From Virgibacillus_O xinjiangensis (lineage in GTDB: Bacteria; Bacillota; Bacilli; Bacillales; Amphibacillaceae): a DNA stretch of 61,480 nt. A program made the translations under genes and the position numbers. Where the stretch lies: assembly GCF_042643145.1 (NCBI RefSeq), contig NZ_JBHRSA010000044.1, positions 1-61,480 on the forward strand, written 5' to 3'. Each line of letters starts with the position of its first letter. Position 1 is the stretch's first letter. Below, one piece after another: positions 34,138 to 43,775 of the stretch. The notes beneath the pieces are model-generated. The model ran no database searches. It saw nothing but the letters and a program-made list of their open reading frames with translations, and was not told where the DNA came from.

Positions 34138-37100
34138 TTATTGAATTGTTTCTGTTTCTTCGGTTTCCTCAATTGGCTCATCAACATCCGCTTCAACTGA
34201 GCGGTATTGCTGCATCCCTGTGCCAGCCGGGACCAACTTACCGATAATAACATTCTCTTTCAGACCTAATAGCTCATCGCGCTTTCCTTTAATAGCAGCA
34301 TCTGTCAGGACACGTGTTGTTTCCTGGAAGGATGCCGCAGATAAGAACGAATCGGTCTCAAGGGAAGCCTTTGTGATTCCGAGTAATACGGGTTTCCCGG
34401 TAGCAGGAGACTCTCCATTCACCAGAACTTCATGGTTTGCATCGCGGAATTGATGCAGTTCGAGTAAAGATCCAGGAAGAACTTCAGTATCTCCGGCATC
34501 GACTACACGGACCTTGCGCATCATCTGGCGAACCATCACTTCAACGTGTTTATCGCCGATTTCCACACCCTGCATACGGTAAACTTTTTGTACTTCCTTA
34601 AGCAGGTAGTCCTGGACTCCTTCAATACCTTTAATCCGCAGGAGCTCTTTCGGATCTACAGAACCTTCTGTAAGCTCCTGCCCAGCTTGGACCTCATCAC
34701 CCACTGTCACTTTTATCCGGGCATTATATGGAACTGGATAAGAACGTTGTTCGACATCGCCTTGGATGACGATTTCCTGCTTATCTTTGACTTCCTTAAT
34801 CTCCAGTACACTTCCTTGTACTTCAGTGATGACTGCCTGACCTTTTGGATTACGGGCTTCAAAGATCTCCTGAATACGCGGCAGACCCTGTGTGATGTCA
34901 TCACCAGCCACCCCGCCGGTATGGAATGTACGCATGGTAAGCTGTGTACCTGGTTCACCGATGGATTGTGCAGCAATAATACCAACTGCCTCACCAACCT
35001 CAACCTCATCGCCGGTCGCAAGGTTGCGGCCATAACACCTCTTACAAACTCCGTGTTTAGTGTTACAAGTAAATGCGGTACGGATAATCACATTTTCAAT
35101 ACCTGCTTCTTCAATCTGTTTTGCCTGATCCTCAGAAATGACTGTGTCGTATTCAACAATCACATTGCCGGTTTCCGGATGTTTGACAGTCTGGAAGGCG
35201 GTACGTCCAATTAAACGGTCGACCAGAGGTTCGATCAGTTCCGTACCTTCAGTCAGGGCAGAAACGTTCAAGCCTCGATCTGTACCACAATCCTCTTCAC
35301 GAACAATAACATCCTGGGCAACGTCAACCAGCCTTCTGGTGAGATAACCGGAGTCGGCCGTTTTCAATGCTGTATCAGCAAGCCCCTTACGAGCCCCGTG
35401 GGTGGAGATAAAGTACTCCAATACAGTGAGACCTTCACGGAAACTGGACTTGATCGGCAGCTCAATGATCTTACCAGCCGGGTTGGCCATCAGACCACGC
35501 ATCCCCGCCAGCTGTGTGAAGTTGGACGCGTTACCCCTCGCACCTGAGTCACTCATCATGAAAATAGGATTTCGAGGACTCAAGGACTGCATCAATTTAT
35601 CCTGAATCGTGTCTTTTGCCTGAGACCAGACTGCAATGACCCGGTCATACCGTTCCTCATCAGTGATAAGACCACGGCGGAACTGTTTCAACACGTTATC
35701 CACTTTCTTCTGCGCTTCATCAAGGATGCCTTCTTTTTCAGCAAGCACCACAATATCAGAAACACCGACAGTCATTCCAGCTCTCGTAGAATAACTGAAA
35801 CCAAGATCCTTCATACGGTCAAGCATTTTAGAAGTTTCACTGATCTTAAACCGTTTGAATACTTCAGCGATAATATCACCCAGGAAACCTTTCTTGAAAG
35901 GTTTGATAATTTCTCTGGATTGGATTACTTCTTTGACATTTTCATTACTGTCTACAAAGTACTTGTCAGGTGTTTCGTCTTCAAGATTGCTTTGAGTAGG
36001 CTCGTTAATATACGGGAAGGATTCCGGCAGGATTTCATTGAACACCAGTTTCCCGACCGTCGTCAGCAATAATTTGTTCTGATTATCTTGTGTAAAGGTT
36101 TTGTTTTTCAGACTAGCAGCCTGAACTGCAATCCTAGTGTGAAGGTGGACATACCCATTCTGATAGGATAGAAGCGCCTCGTTGATATCTTTGAAAACCT
36201 TACCTTCACCAATCGCACCTTCTCTCTCCAATGTAAGGTAATAGTTACCCAACACCATGTCCTGGGAAGGCGTAACAACAGGTTTACCATCCTTAGGATT
36301 AAGAATGTTCTGAGCTGCCAGCATCAATATGCGGGCTTCTGCTTGGGCCTCTGCCGATAATGGAACGTGAACGGCCATTTGGTCTCCATCAAAGTCAGCA
36401 TTATAGGCTGTACACACTAGTGGGTGAAGGCGGATAGCGCGCCCCTCAACAAGAGTCGGTTCAAACGCCTGGATTCCCAGCCTGTGCAGAGTTGGCGCAC
36501 GGTTAAGCAATACTGGATGCTCCTTGATGACTTCCTCAAGCACATCCCAGACTTCAGGGTGCACACGCTCGATTTTACGTTTTGCAGACTTGATGTTATG
36601 AGCGATTCCTCTTTCCACCAATTCTTTCATAATGAATGGCTTAAACAATTCCAATGCCATTTCTTTCGGCAGTCCGCATTGGTACATTTTCAAGTGTGGG
36701 CCGACAACGATAACAGAACGACCTGAATAGTCTACACGTTTACCGAGCAGATTCTGACGAAAACGCCCCTGTTTCCCTTTCAGCATGTGGGACAGTGATT
36801 TCAATGGTCTGTTACCAGGACCAGTTACAGGGCGTCCTCTCCGGCCGTTATCAATAAGAGCATCGACTGCTTCCTGCAGCATACGCTTTTCATTTTGGAC
36901 GATGATGCTAGGTGCACCTAGGTCAAGCAAGCGCTTCAGACGGTTATTCCGGTTGATCACTCGACGGTACAAATCATTTAAATCAGATGTGGCAAAACGA
37001 CCGCCATCAAGCTGTACCATTGGACGAATCTCAGGAGGGATGACCGGCAGAACATCCAGCACCATCCAGGAGGCATCATTGCCGGAATTACGGAAAGACT

Positions 37101-37740
37101 CGAGTACCTCCAAACGCTTGATTGCACGAGTCCTTCTCTGGCCATGAGCCGTCTTCAGCTCTTCACGCAAGGCGTCTACTTCTTTCTCCAGATCAATGTC
37201 CTGCAGAAGTTTGCGAATTGCTTCAGCACCCATCTGGGCCTTGAAGGATTTACCGTACTTATCATAATAAGAGCGGTATTCCTTTTCGGAAAGAAGCTGT
37301 TTCTTCTCTAAAGGAGTATCACCTGCATCTGTTACAATATAGGCCGCAAAATAGATAACTTCTTCCAAAGCTCGTGGAGACATATCGAGAACAAGACCCA
37401 TACGGCTCGGGATCCCTTTAAAATACCAAATATGTGATACAGGGGCAGCTAATTCAATATGGCCCATTCTTTCCCTGCGGACCTTGGATTTGGTTACTTC
37501 CACGCCGCACCTATCACAGACCACACCTTTATATCGTACCCGTTTGTACTTGCCACAATGGCATTCCCAGTCTTTCTGCGGCCCGAAAATACGCTCACAG
37601 AATAAGCCGTCTTTCTCTGGCTTCAGCGTCCGGTAATTGATTGTTTCCGGTTTTTTCACCTCTCCGTAAGACCATGAACGGATTTTTTCCGATGATGCTA
37701 AACCGATTTTCATATACTCAAAGTTATTTACATCTAGCAA
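34138..37740 (-). CDS. rpoC: RNA polymerase beta' subunit
   Basis: 1200 residues. Zinc ribbon CHCGKYKRVRYKGVVCDRC near residues 60-80, catalytic NADFDGDQMAVHVPL, trigger-loop region MSDSGARGNASNFTQLAGMRG and C-terminal FRTFHTGGVAGDDITQG-type block are all present. The start is TTG, as in B. subtilis, with GGGAGG upstream. No inteins or insertions. Confidence 0.99.
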   Translation of the reverse strand: MLDVNNFEYMKIGLASSEKIRSWSYGEVKKPETINYRTLKPEKDGLFCERIFGPQKDWECHCGKYKRVRYKGVVCDRCGVEVTKSKVRRERMGHIELAAPVSHIWYFKGIPSRMGLVLDMSPRALEEVIYFAAYIVTDAGDTPLEKKQLLSEKEYRSYYDKYGKSFKAQMGAEAIRKLLQDIDLEKEVDALREELKTAHGQRRTRAIKRLEVLESFRNSGNDASWMVLDVLPVIPPEIRPMVQLDGGRFATSDLNDLYRRVINRNNRLKRLLDLGAPSIIVQNEKRMLQEAVDALIDNGRRGRPVTGPGNRPLKSLSHMLKGKQGRFRQNLLGKRVDYSGRSVIVVGPHLKMYQCGLPKEMALELFKPFIMKELVERGIAHNIKSAKRKIERVHPEVWDVLEEVIKEHPVLLNRAPTLHRLGIQAFEPTLVEGRAIRLHPLVCTAYNADFDGDQMAVHVPLSAEAQAEARILMLAAQNILNPKDGKPVVTPSQDMVLGNYYLTLEREGAIGEGKVFKDINEALLSYQNGYVHLHTRIAVQAASLKNKTFTQDNQNKLLLTTVGKLVFNEILPESFPYINEPTQSNLEDETPDKYFVDSNENVKEVIQSREIIKPFKKGFLGDIIAEVFKRFKISETSKMLDRMKDLGFSYSTRAGMTVGVSDIVVLAEKEGILDEAQKKVDNVLKQFRRGLITDEERYDRVIAVWSQAKDTIQDKLMQSLSPRNPIFMMSDSGARGNASNFTQLAGMRGLMANPAGKIIELPIKSSFREGLTVLEYFISTHGARKGLADTALKTADSGYLTRRLVDVAQDVIVREEDCGTDRGLNVSALTEGTELIEPLVDRLIGRTAFQTVKHPETGNVIVEYDTVISEDQAKQIEEAGIENVIIRTAFTCNTKHGVCKRCYGRNLATGDEVEVGEAVGIIAAQSIGEPGTQLTMRTFHTGGVAGDDITQGLPRIQEIFEARNPKGQAVITEVQGSVLEIKEVKDKQEIVIQGDVEQRSYPVPYNARIKVTVGDEVQAGQELTEGSVDPKELLRIKGIEGVQDYLLKEVQKVYRMQGVEIGDKHVEVMVRQMMRKVRVVDAGDTEVLPGSLLELHQFRDANHEVLVNGESPATGKPVLLGITKASLETDSFLSAASFQETTRVLTDAAIKGKRDELLGLKENVIIGKLVPAGTGMQQYRSVEADVDEPIEETEETETIQ

Positions 37741-37795
37741 AGGGCCTACCTCCCTTAAAGTGTCCCGTTTTATCCTTTGGCTTATCTTTAATTAA

Positions 37796-37844
37796 GCAAA
37801 AAGCTGGCTGGGGATCCCGGAGTCCGGGATCATTTCCGCCAACT
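37796..37844 (-). terminator. attenuator-like hairpin between rpoB and rpoC
   Basis: On the minus strand AGTTGGC pairs with GCCAGCT, and inside it GATCCCGG pairs with CCGGGATC. TTTTTG follows. The stem includes the rpoB stop codon. It would partly reduce rpoC transcription or protect the rpoB 3' end. Confidence 0.55.
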
Positions 37845-40800
37845 ATTGATTTTCTCCGACTTCCAAGTTCAACTTGCTAGCCGCCTGTGTATCTTCTTCT
37901 TCCAGTTCACGCATATCAATTTCTTCTTCATCACTTGATAGCATTTTGACGTCCATTCCGAGACTCTGAAGTTCTTTTATCAATACTTTGAAGGATTCAG
38001 GAACCCCTGCCTCCGGAACGTTGTCGCCTTTGACAATCGATTCGTAGGTCTTCACACGACCAACGACATCATCCGACTTCACCGTTAGAATTTCTTGCAG
38101 GGTATATGCAGCACCGTAAGCCTCCAGTGCCCATACCTCCATTTCACCAAAACGCTGTCCACCGAACTGTGCTTTACCACCCAACGGCTGTTGGGTAACG
38201 AGTGAATATGGTCCAGTTGAACGTGCGTGCAATTTATCATCAACCATGTGGGCCAGTTTGATCATGTACATGACTCCGACTGATACACGGTTATCAAAAG
38301 GTTCACCACTGCGGCCATCATAAAGGATCGTTTTAGCATCCCTTGGCATACCAGCCTCTTCCAGTGTTTCCCAGACATCTTCTTCTCTCGCTCCGTCAAA
38401 TACCGGGGTTGCCACATGCAGGCCTAATTCTCTAGCAGCCATTCCAAGGTGCAGCTCAAACACCTGTCCGATATTCATACGCGATGGTACACCCAGTGGG
38501 TTAAGCATGATATCGATTGGTGTCCCATCAGGAAGATAAGGCATATCTTCTTCTGGAAGGATCTTTGAAATAACACCTTTGTTACCGTGACGACCAGCCA
38601 TTTTGTCACCTTCGTTTATCTTCCGCTTCTGCACAATATAAACGCGAACCAGCTGATTTACGCCCGGCGGCAGTTCATCTCCATCCTCACGATGGAAAAT
38701 TTTCACGTCGAGGACAATTCCGCCAGCACCATGAGGTACTCTCAACGAAGTATCACGAACTTCTCTTGCTTTTTCGCCAAAAATAGCATGAAGGAGTCGT
38801 TCTTCCGCAGACAACTCGGTTACACCCTTAGGAGTGACCTTGCCCACCAGGATGTCTCCATCTGTCACTTCAGCACCGACACGGATGATTCCTTGCTCAT
38901 CTAGATTCTTCAAGGCATCTTCCCCGACATTCGGGATGTCTCTAGTGATTTCCTCAGGTCCCAACTTCGTGTCACGAGCCTCTGATTCATATTCTTCAAT
39001 ATGAATGGAAGTGTAGACGTCATCTTTTACAAGTCTTTCACTCATAATGATGGCATCCTCGTAGTTATAACCTTCCCAGGTCATAAAACCGACCAAAACG
39101 TTTTTGCCTAATGCCAATTCCCCATCCTGCATGGAAGGGCCATCAGCCAGGACTTCTCCTTTAGTCACCCGGTCGCCCTCACTTACGATTGGACGTTGGT
39201 TGTAACAAGTACCTTGGTTTGAACGAATGAATTTCTGCAAGGTGTACTTGTCTGTATCTCCTTCGACTTCTTTTCCGTCCACTTCAGAAACACGGCGCAC
39301 CACCACTGTCTTAGCCTCCACACTCTCCACAATACCGTCGTGGCGGCAGATAATTGCAGCACCGGAGTCCTTGCCGTTTACGTATTCCATTCCAGTACCG
39401 ACTATAGGGGATTCTGGCTGCATCAAAGGCACAGCCTGCCGTTGCATGTTCGCACCCATCAATGCGCGGTTGGAGTCATCATTTTCCAAGAAAGGAATAC
39501 ATGCCGTAGCCGCAGAAACAACCTGCTTTGGAGATACGTCCATGTAGTCGATCTGTTCCCGTTTAACAACGGTGTTATCACCACGGAAGCGGGCGATGAC
39601 CTCCTCGCTTGCAAATGTTGCATCCTCATTCAATTCGGCGTTTGCCTGTGCTACTACATAGTTATCTTCCTCATCGGCTGTCAGGTAATCAATCTGTGCG
39701 GTAACCTTTCCTGTCTCAGGGTCCACACGACGATATGGAGTTTCAATAAACCCGAACTCATTCACCTTTGCGTAACTGGACAAGGAGTTGATCAAGCCGA
39801 TATTCGGCCCCTCAGGCGTCTCAATCGGGCACATACGGCCATAGTGCGAGTAGTGGACGTCACGAACTTCGAAGCCGGCACGTTCTCTTGTCAGACCACC
39901 CGGCCCCAATGCGGAAAGGCGGCGTTTATGGGTCAGTTCAGCAAGTGGATTGGTCTGATCCATAAACTGGGATAACTGCGAGCTACCAAAGAATTCTTTG
40001 ATCGACGCAATTACAGGCCTGATATTGATCAGCTGTTGTGGTGTGATACTTGAGGTATCCTGAATGGACATTCTCTCTCTGACCACACGTTCCATCCGTG
40101 ACAAGCCAATACGGAACTGATTCTGCAGCAGTTCTCCGACTGATCGGAGGCGCCGATTTCCAAGATGGTCGATATCATCTGTGCCGCCAACCTCATGAAG
40201 CAAGTTGAAGAAATAGCTGACAGAAGAAAGGATATCGGCCGGCGTGATATGTTTTACATCTTTCGGCACATTTGCATTGCCGATCACATTCAATTCCCTT
40301 TCGCCGTTAGGATCAGTCGGGTCAACTATCTTGATAGATTGGAGTGGGATTGTGTCCTCTAAAACTCCATCATTCGGCTCGAGCACCTTCTCGCCAAGAC
40401 GAGCTTCTTCGTCCTCGAGATACGGAATGATTTTATCCAACAGTTTACGTTCCAGCTTATCCCCTTTTTGGGCAAGAACCTCTCCCGTTTCTTGATCCAC
40501 GATATTTTCAGCCAACACCTGATTGAAAAGGCGGTTTTTAAGATGCAATTTCTTGTTCATCTTATAACGTCCGACACGCGCCAAGTCATATCGCTTCGGG
40601 TCGAAGAAGCGGGAAACCAGCAGACTTTTCGCATTTTCCACGGTAGGTGGTTCACCAGGACGCAAGCGTTCATAGATCTCCAAGAGAGCCTTTTCTGAAG
40701 TCTCTGTGTTATCTTTTTCTAATGTATTTTTAAGGTATTCATTCTCTCCGATCAGATCGATGATTTCCTGGTCTGTACCAAAGCCAAGTGCACGCAATAG

Positions 40801-41382
40801 CACGGTTATCGGCAATTTGCGTGTTCGATCAATGCGGACATGGGCAACATCTTTGGCGTCTGTCTCGAATTCCAGCCAAGCACCTCGGTTAGGGATGACT
40901 GTAGCGCCGATTCCCCGTTTCCCGTTTTTATCAATCTTCTGGTTGAAATAGACACTAGGTGAACGGACGAGCTGTGAGACGATCACTCGTTCAGCCCCAT
41001 TAATCACAAATGTTCCCGTATCTGTCATCAGAGGGAAATCTCCCATAAAGACTTCCTGCTCTTTCACTTCGCCGGTTTCATTATTTATGAGACGGACCTT
41101 CACGCGAAGCGGAGCATTATAGGTGACATCCCGTGACTTTGATTCTTCCACGGAATACTTTGGTTCACCTAAGCTGTAGTCGACAAATTCAAGAGATAGA
41201 TTTCCAGTGAAATCTTCAATAGGAGAAATGTCTTTGAACATTTCCCTAAGCCCTTCTTCCAAGAACCACTCATAGGAAGCGGTTTGAATCTCGATTAAAT
41301 TTGGCAGTTCCAAAACTTCGCTGATACGCGCGTAGCTTCTGCGTTGGCGGTGCCGTCCATACTGAACTAGTTGACCTGTCAA
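37843..41382 (-). CDS. rpoB: RNA polymerase beta subunit
   Basis: 1179 residues from a TTG codon at LTGQLVQYGRHRQRRSY, the start used in B. subtilis; the GTG three codons earlier lies on top of the AAGGGG ribosome binding site. The rifampicin region (SSQLSQFMDQTNPLAELTHK, RRLSALGPGGL) looks wild type. GRHGNKGVISKI and the C-terminal GGQRFGEMEVWALEAYGAA are intact. It has its own promoter and a leader of about 340 nt. Confidence 0.98.
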   Translation of the reverse strand: MTGQLVQYGRHRQRRSYARISEVLELPNLIEIQTASYEWFLEEGLREMFKDISPIEDFTGNLSLEFVDYSLGEPKYSVEESKSRDVTYNAPLRVKVRLINNETGEVKEQEVFMGDFPLMTDTGTFVINGAERVIVSQLVRSPSVYFNQKIDKNGKRGIGATVIPNRGAWLEFETDAKDVAHVRIDRTRKLPITVLLRALGFGTDQEIIDLIGENEYLKNTLEKDNTETSEKALLEIYERLRPGEPPTVENAKSLLVSRFFDPKRYDLARVGRYKMNKKLHLKNRLFNQVLAENIVDQETGEVLAQKGDKLERKLLDKIIPYLEDEEARLGEKVLEPNDGVLEDTIPLQSIKIVDPTDPNGERELNVIGNANVPKDVKHITPADILSSVSYFFNLLHEVGGTDDIDHLGNRRLRSVGELLQNQFRIGLSRMERVVRERMSIQDTSSITPQQLINIRPVIASIKEFFGSSQLSQFMDQTNPLAELTHKRRLSALGPGGLTRERAGFEVRDVHYSHYGRMCPIETPEGPNIGLINSLSSYAKVNEFGFIETPYRRVDPETGKVTAQIDYLTADEEDNYVVAQANAELNEDATFASEEVIARFRGDNTVVKREQIDYMDVSPKQVVSAATACIPFLENDDSNRALMGANMQRQAVPLMQPESPIVGTGMEYVNGKDSGAAIICRHDGIVESVEAKTVVVRRVSEVDGKEVEGDTDKYTLQKFIRSNQGTCYNQRPIVSEGDRVTKGEVLADGPSMQDGELALGKNVLVGFMTWEGYNYEDAIIMSERLVKDDVYTSIHIEEYESEARDTKLGPEEITRDIPNVGEDALKNLDEQGIIRVGAEVTDGDILVGKVTPKGVTELSAEERLLHAIFGEKAREVRDTSLRVPHGAGGIVLDVKIFHREDGDELPPGVNQLVRVYIVQKRKINEGDKMAGRHGNKGVISKILPEEDMPYLPDGTPIDIMLNPLGVPSRMNIGQVFELHLGMAARELGLHVATPVFDGAREEDVWETLEEAGMPRDAKTILYDGRSGEPFDNRVSVGVMYMIKLAHMVDDKLHARSTGPYSLVTQQPLGGKAQFGGQRFGEMEVWALEAYGAAYTLQEILTVKSDDVVGRVKTYESIVKGDNVPEAGVPESFKVLIKELQSLGMDVKMLSSDEEEIDMRELEEEDTQAASKLNLEVGENQ

Positions 41383-41444
41383 CTGCTTCACCCCTTAAAT
41401 CAAGCATTTTGTAGAAATTTTCTACTGAAATGAATATTATATTT

Positions 41445-41476
41445 GAAAAACAAGCCTGAATTTGCAATCATTCAGG
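41445..41476 (-). terminator. candidate attenuator in the rpoB leader
   Basis: CCTGAAT and ATTCAGG form a stem with a small loop, followed on the minus strand by CTTGTTTTT. It sits about 65 nt before the rpoB start, in a position that could attenuate rpoBC transcription. Confidence 0.5.
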
Positions 41477-41724
41477 ATCGTTTTAATACCGTCTTATACT
41501 TGCCGGATAACCGGTTTTCAAGTAAAATCATAAATCTATGAATGTGCAGCAGATTCCTCTGCCCTCCACCATTCTCGTGCGGCAGTCAATGTCATTCTTT
41601 TGACAGGGGATTCCAGTTTTACTTACTCTTAACTTTACCATCTTCCCCGTTCAACAATGGAATATACGTCATAATTCGATAAAAATATATATTGACAAAG
41701 GAATCGCCATGTTAGCATTTATCA

Positions 41725-41753
41725 ATCATACCATCATGAGAATTTGTCGTCAA
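41725..41753 (-). promoter_or_regulatory. promoter of rpoBC
   Basis: On the minus strand TTGACG (41748-41753, overlapping the end of the methyltransferase gene), 17 nt, TATGAT (41725-41730) with a TG extension. Apart from this promoter and the attenuator-like hairpin, I see no gene in 41383-41749. Confidence 0.8.
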
Positions 41754-42352
41754 ATTTTTAGGGCCTTTAATATATAGTACCCTTTGTCTTTCGCCACCAC
41801 TTCAGTTTCTCCGAATAATTCTTCTAATTTATTCTTTGCTGATGGCGCACCTTGTTTCTTTTGGATGACCACCCATAATTCCCCATTGGCATACAACGCT
41901 TCCTTTGCGTCTTCAAACAATTGATGCACTACCTTTTTCCCTGCTCTGATCGGAGGGTTGGTAATCACTGCCGCAAACGAACGATTCTGCAGGCCGGAAA
42001 GCAAGTCGCTATATACAAATTCCACATTGCCAACATTGTTCTGTTTCGCGTTCTGCTCCGCTAATCCGAGTGCTCTTTGATTGATATCAGCCATGACAAC
42101 TCTTCTTTCCGAGTAAGCATCTGCTATAGCAATTCCAATAGGACCGTAGCCACAGCCAAGATCCAATAGATCTCCGGAGCGTCCCGGAGCGGAAAAATTC
42201 TCTATTAATAAACGTGAACCGAAATCCACATCATTTTTGGAAAACACTCCCACATCGCTTGTGAAAGTATAAACCTTACTCCTCAATTTATATTTCCAAG
42301 TTTTGGGTGAACTTTTTGATTGGGGTTTGTTTGAAAAGTAATGCTCAGCCAT
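41750..42352 (-). CDS. RsmC-like class I SAM-dependent methyltransferase (YbxB)
   Basis: 200 residues. SAM-binding motif I LLDLGCGYGPIGIAIA (about 60-75) and catalytic VITNPPIRAGK (about 125) are those of guanine-N2 rRNA methyltransferases. Located between rplL and rpoB, as ybxB in Bacillus. The likely substrate is 16S rRNA (the RsmC reaction), from family knowledge; it is shorter than E. coli RsmC because the N-terminal pseudo-domain is absent. Confidence 0.9.
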   Translation of the reverse strand: MAEHYFSNKPQSKSSPKTWKYKLRSKVYTFTSDVGVFSKNDVDFGSRLLIENFSAPGRSGDLLDLGCGYGPIGIAIADAYSERRVVMADINQRALGLAEQNAKQNNVGNVEFVYSDLLSGLQNRSFAAVITNPPIRAGKKVVHQLFEDAKEALYANGELWVVIQKKQGAPSAKNKLEELFGETEVVAKDKGYYILKALKI

Positions 42353-42513
42353 ATGGGCACCTACTTTTTAATTATTGGATAAGAAGATTTATATTTAATG
42401 GACCAGGGTCATCCTATTTCAGAGCTCCTAGTTTGACGCTTTACACTGGAGGGAAACCAGATAGTGGGATTGCGTCGGAGCCGGCAAAACAGATTTCGCC
42501 GATAAGATATAGA

Positions 42514-42538
42514 AAGCCCGCCGTAGCACGACGAGCTT
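42514..42538 (-). terminator. terminator-like hairpin after rplL
   Basis: Ten base pairs including G-U pairs (AAGCTCGTCG and CGGCGGGCTT) with a 5-nt loop, followed by TTCTAT, 20 nt beyond the rplL stop. A second GC hairpin lies at 42481-42500. Together they would reduce readthrough from rplJL. Confidence 0.65.
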
Positions 42539-42557
42539 ACATGTAATTAATAGGTTA

Positions 42558-42923
42558 TTACTTAACTTCGATTTCAGCGCCAGCTTCTTCAAGCTTGCCT
42601 TGAATTTCTTCAGCTTCTTCTTTAGAGATGCCTTCTTTAACTGGTTTAGGAGCGTTATCTACCAAGTCTTTAGCATCTTTCAGGCCAAGACCAGTGATTT
42701 CACGAACTGCCTTAACAACTTTGATCTTAGAAGCACCGGCACCAGTCAATACTACGTCGAATTCAGTTTGCTCTTCTGCTGCTTCTCCGCCTGCTGCTGC
42801 ACCTGCTGCTGCAACTGGAGCTGCTGCAGTTACACCAAATTCTTCTTCGATTGCTTTAACTAAGTCATTCAGTTCAAGAACGGACATTTCTTTAATCGCA
42901 TCAATGATTTGCTCGTTATTCAT
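42558..42923 (-). CDS. rplL: 50S ribosomal protein L7/L12
   Basis: 121 residues. N-terminal dimerisation helices, Ala/Gly-rich hinge (about 36-52), and C-terminal GTPase-factor-binding domain (KIKVVKAVREITGLGLKDAK) are complete. It forms the L12 stalk with L10. Confidence 0.98.
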   Translation of the reverse strand: MNNEQIIDAIKEMSVLELNDLVKAIEEEFGVTAAAPVAAAGAAAGGEAAEEQTEFDVVLTGAGASKIKVVKAVREITGLGLKDAKDLVDNAPKPVKEGISKEEAEEIQGKLEEAGAEIEVK

Positions 42924-42998
42924 GATAAAATTCCTCCTGGTTTTATAATATATTTTTTATTGAAACGAACTGGATCGGCACAATGGCCGCTGTTCACC

Positions 42999-43499
42999 TT
43001 ATTCCCCTTGTTCTTCTTTTTGCTCAGAAACTGCTTTGGCAGCATAAGCAAAGTTACGAACTGGAGCTTGTAGTACACTAAGAAGCATGGAGACCATACC
43101 TTCATAGTTTGGAAGTTCTGCAAGTTCTTTCAATTGATCAACTGTTGCAACCTTTCCTTCAATAACGCCACCTTTAATTTCCAATGCGTCATGATCTTTG
43201 GCGAAGTTATTCAGGATCTTAGCCGGAGCTACAACGTCGTCATTACTGAAAGCCAGAGCGTTTGGTCCTGTAAGCAGATCATTCAATTCTGTCAGTTCAG
43301 CAGACTCAACCGCACGACGGGTCATCGTATTCTTGTAGACTTTGAAGTCGATGCCTGCGTCACGAAGCTCTTTACGCAGCTGTGTTACTTCAGCAACATC
43401 AAGACCACGGTAATCCACTAGTACAGATGTTTGGCTCTTTTGAAACTTCTCTGTAATTTCTTCTACAACCTGTTTTTTCTGCTCAATTACGTTAGACAT
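42999..43499 (-). CDS. rplJ: 50S ribosomal protein L10
   Basis: 166 residues from MSNVIEQKKQVVEEITEKF, with AGGAGG upstream; the longer frame runs into the leader. L10 anchors L12 dimers to the ribosome and binds its own leader for feedback control. Confidence 0.98.
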   Translation of the reverse strand: MSNVIEQKKQVVEEITEKFQKSQTSVLVDYRGLDVAEVTQLRKELRDAGIDFKVYKNTMTRRAVESAELTELNDLLTGPNALAFSNDDVVAPAKILNNFAKDHDALEIKGGVIEGKVATVDQLKELAELPNYEGMVSMLLSVLQAPVRNFAYAAKAVSEQKEEQGE

Positions 43500-43739
43500 T
43501 ATTCCACCTCCTGTTAGCATTCATCATACCGTTCGAGAAATCCGCATGGTGCAGGGAGCACCTTCCTGACCAATGGATATATTAGAAAAGCTCCCATGTA
43601 GACATGGGAGCTTTATATTACAAACGGAAAAATCACATAGGTGACTTTCACATCTGTATTAAAACACCTCGGCAGGATATTAAGCGTATTATCGCCCCTG
43701 CTGTCTACGGTACAACGTATTCAATTCACAACATTTTTC
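43500..43739 (-). ncRNA. ribosomal protein L10 leader
   Basis: The leader contains ACCGTAGACAGCAGGGGC, the sequence I recognise from L10 leaders of Firmicutes, then a terminator hairpin (43586-43613). L10-L12 binding is known to favour termination in this family. Confidence 0.85.
43586..43613 (-). terminator. attenuator in the L10 leader
   Basis: AAAGCTCCCATGT and ACATGGGAGCTTTT form a near-perfect stem inside the leader, followed by T residues on the minus strand. Confidence 0.85.
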
Positions 43740-43768
43740 ATTATACTGGATAGAAATCAGGATGTCAA
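43740..43768 (-). promoter_or_regulatory. promoter of rplJ-rplL
   Basis: On the minus strand a perfect TTGACA (43763-43768), 17 nt, perfect TATAAT (43740-43745), just after the rplA stop codon. It is the best consensus promoter in the window. Confidence 0.92.
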
Positions 43769-43775
43769 CAACCGA

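Noticed and set aside
41528..41641. 37-codon open frame in the rpoB leader (minus strand)
   Set aside because: GGGGAAG touches the ATG with no spacer, so it is a poor initiation site. I recognise no relative, and chance frames of this size are common in leaders.
41693..41698. TTGACA on the plus strand between rpoB and the methyltransferase gene
   Set aside because: No -10 at suitable spacing and no gene downstream in that direction.
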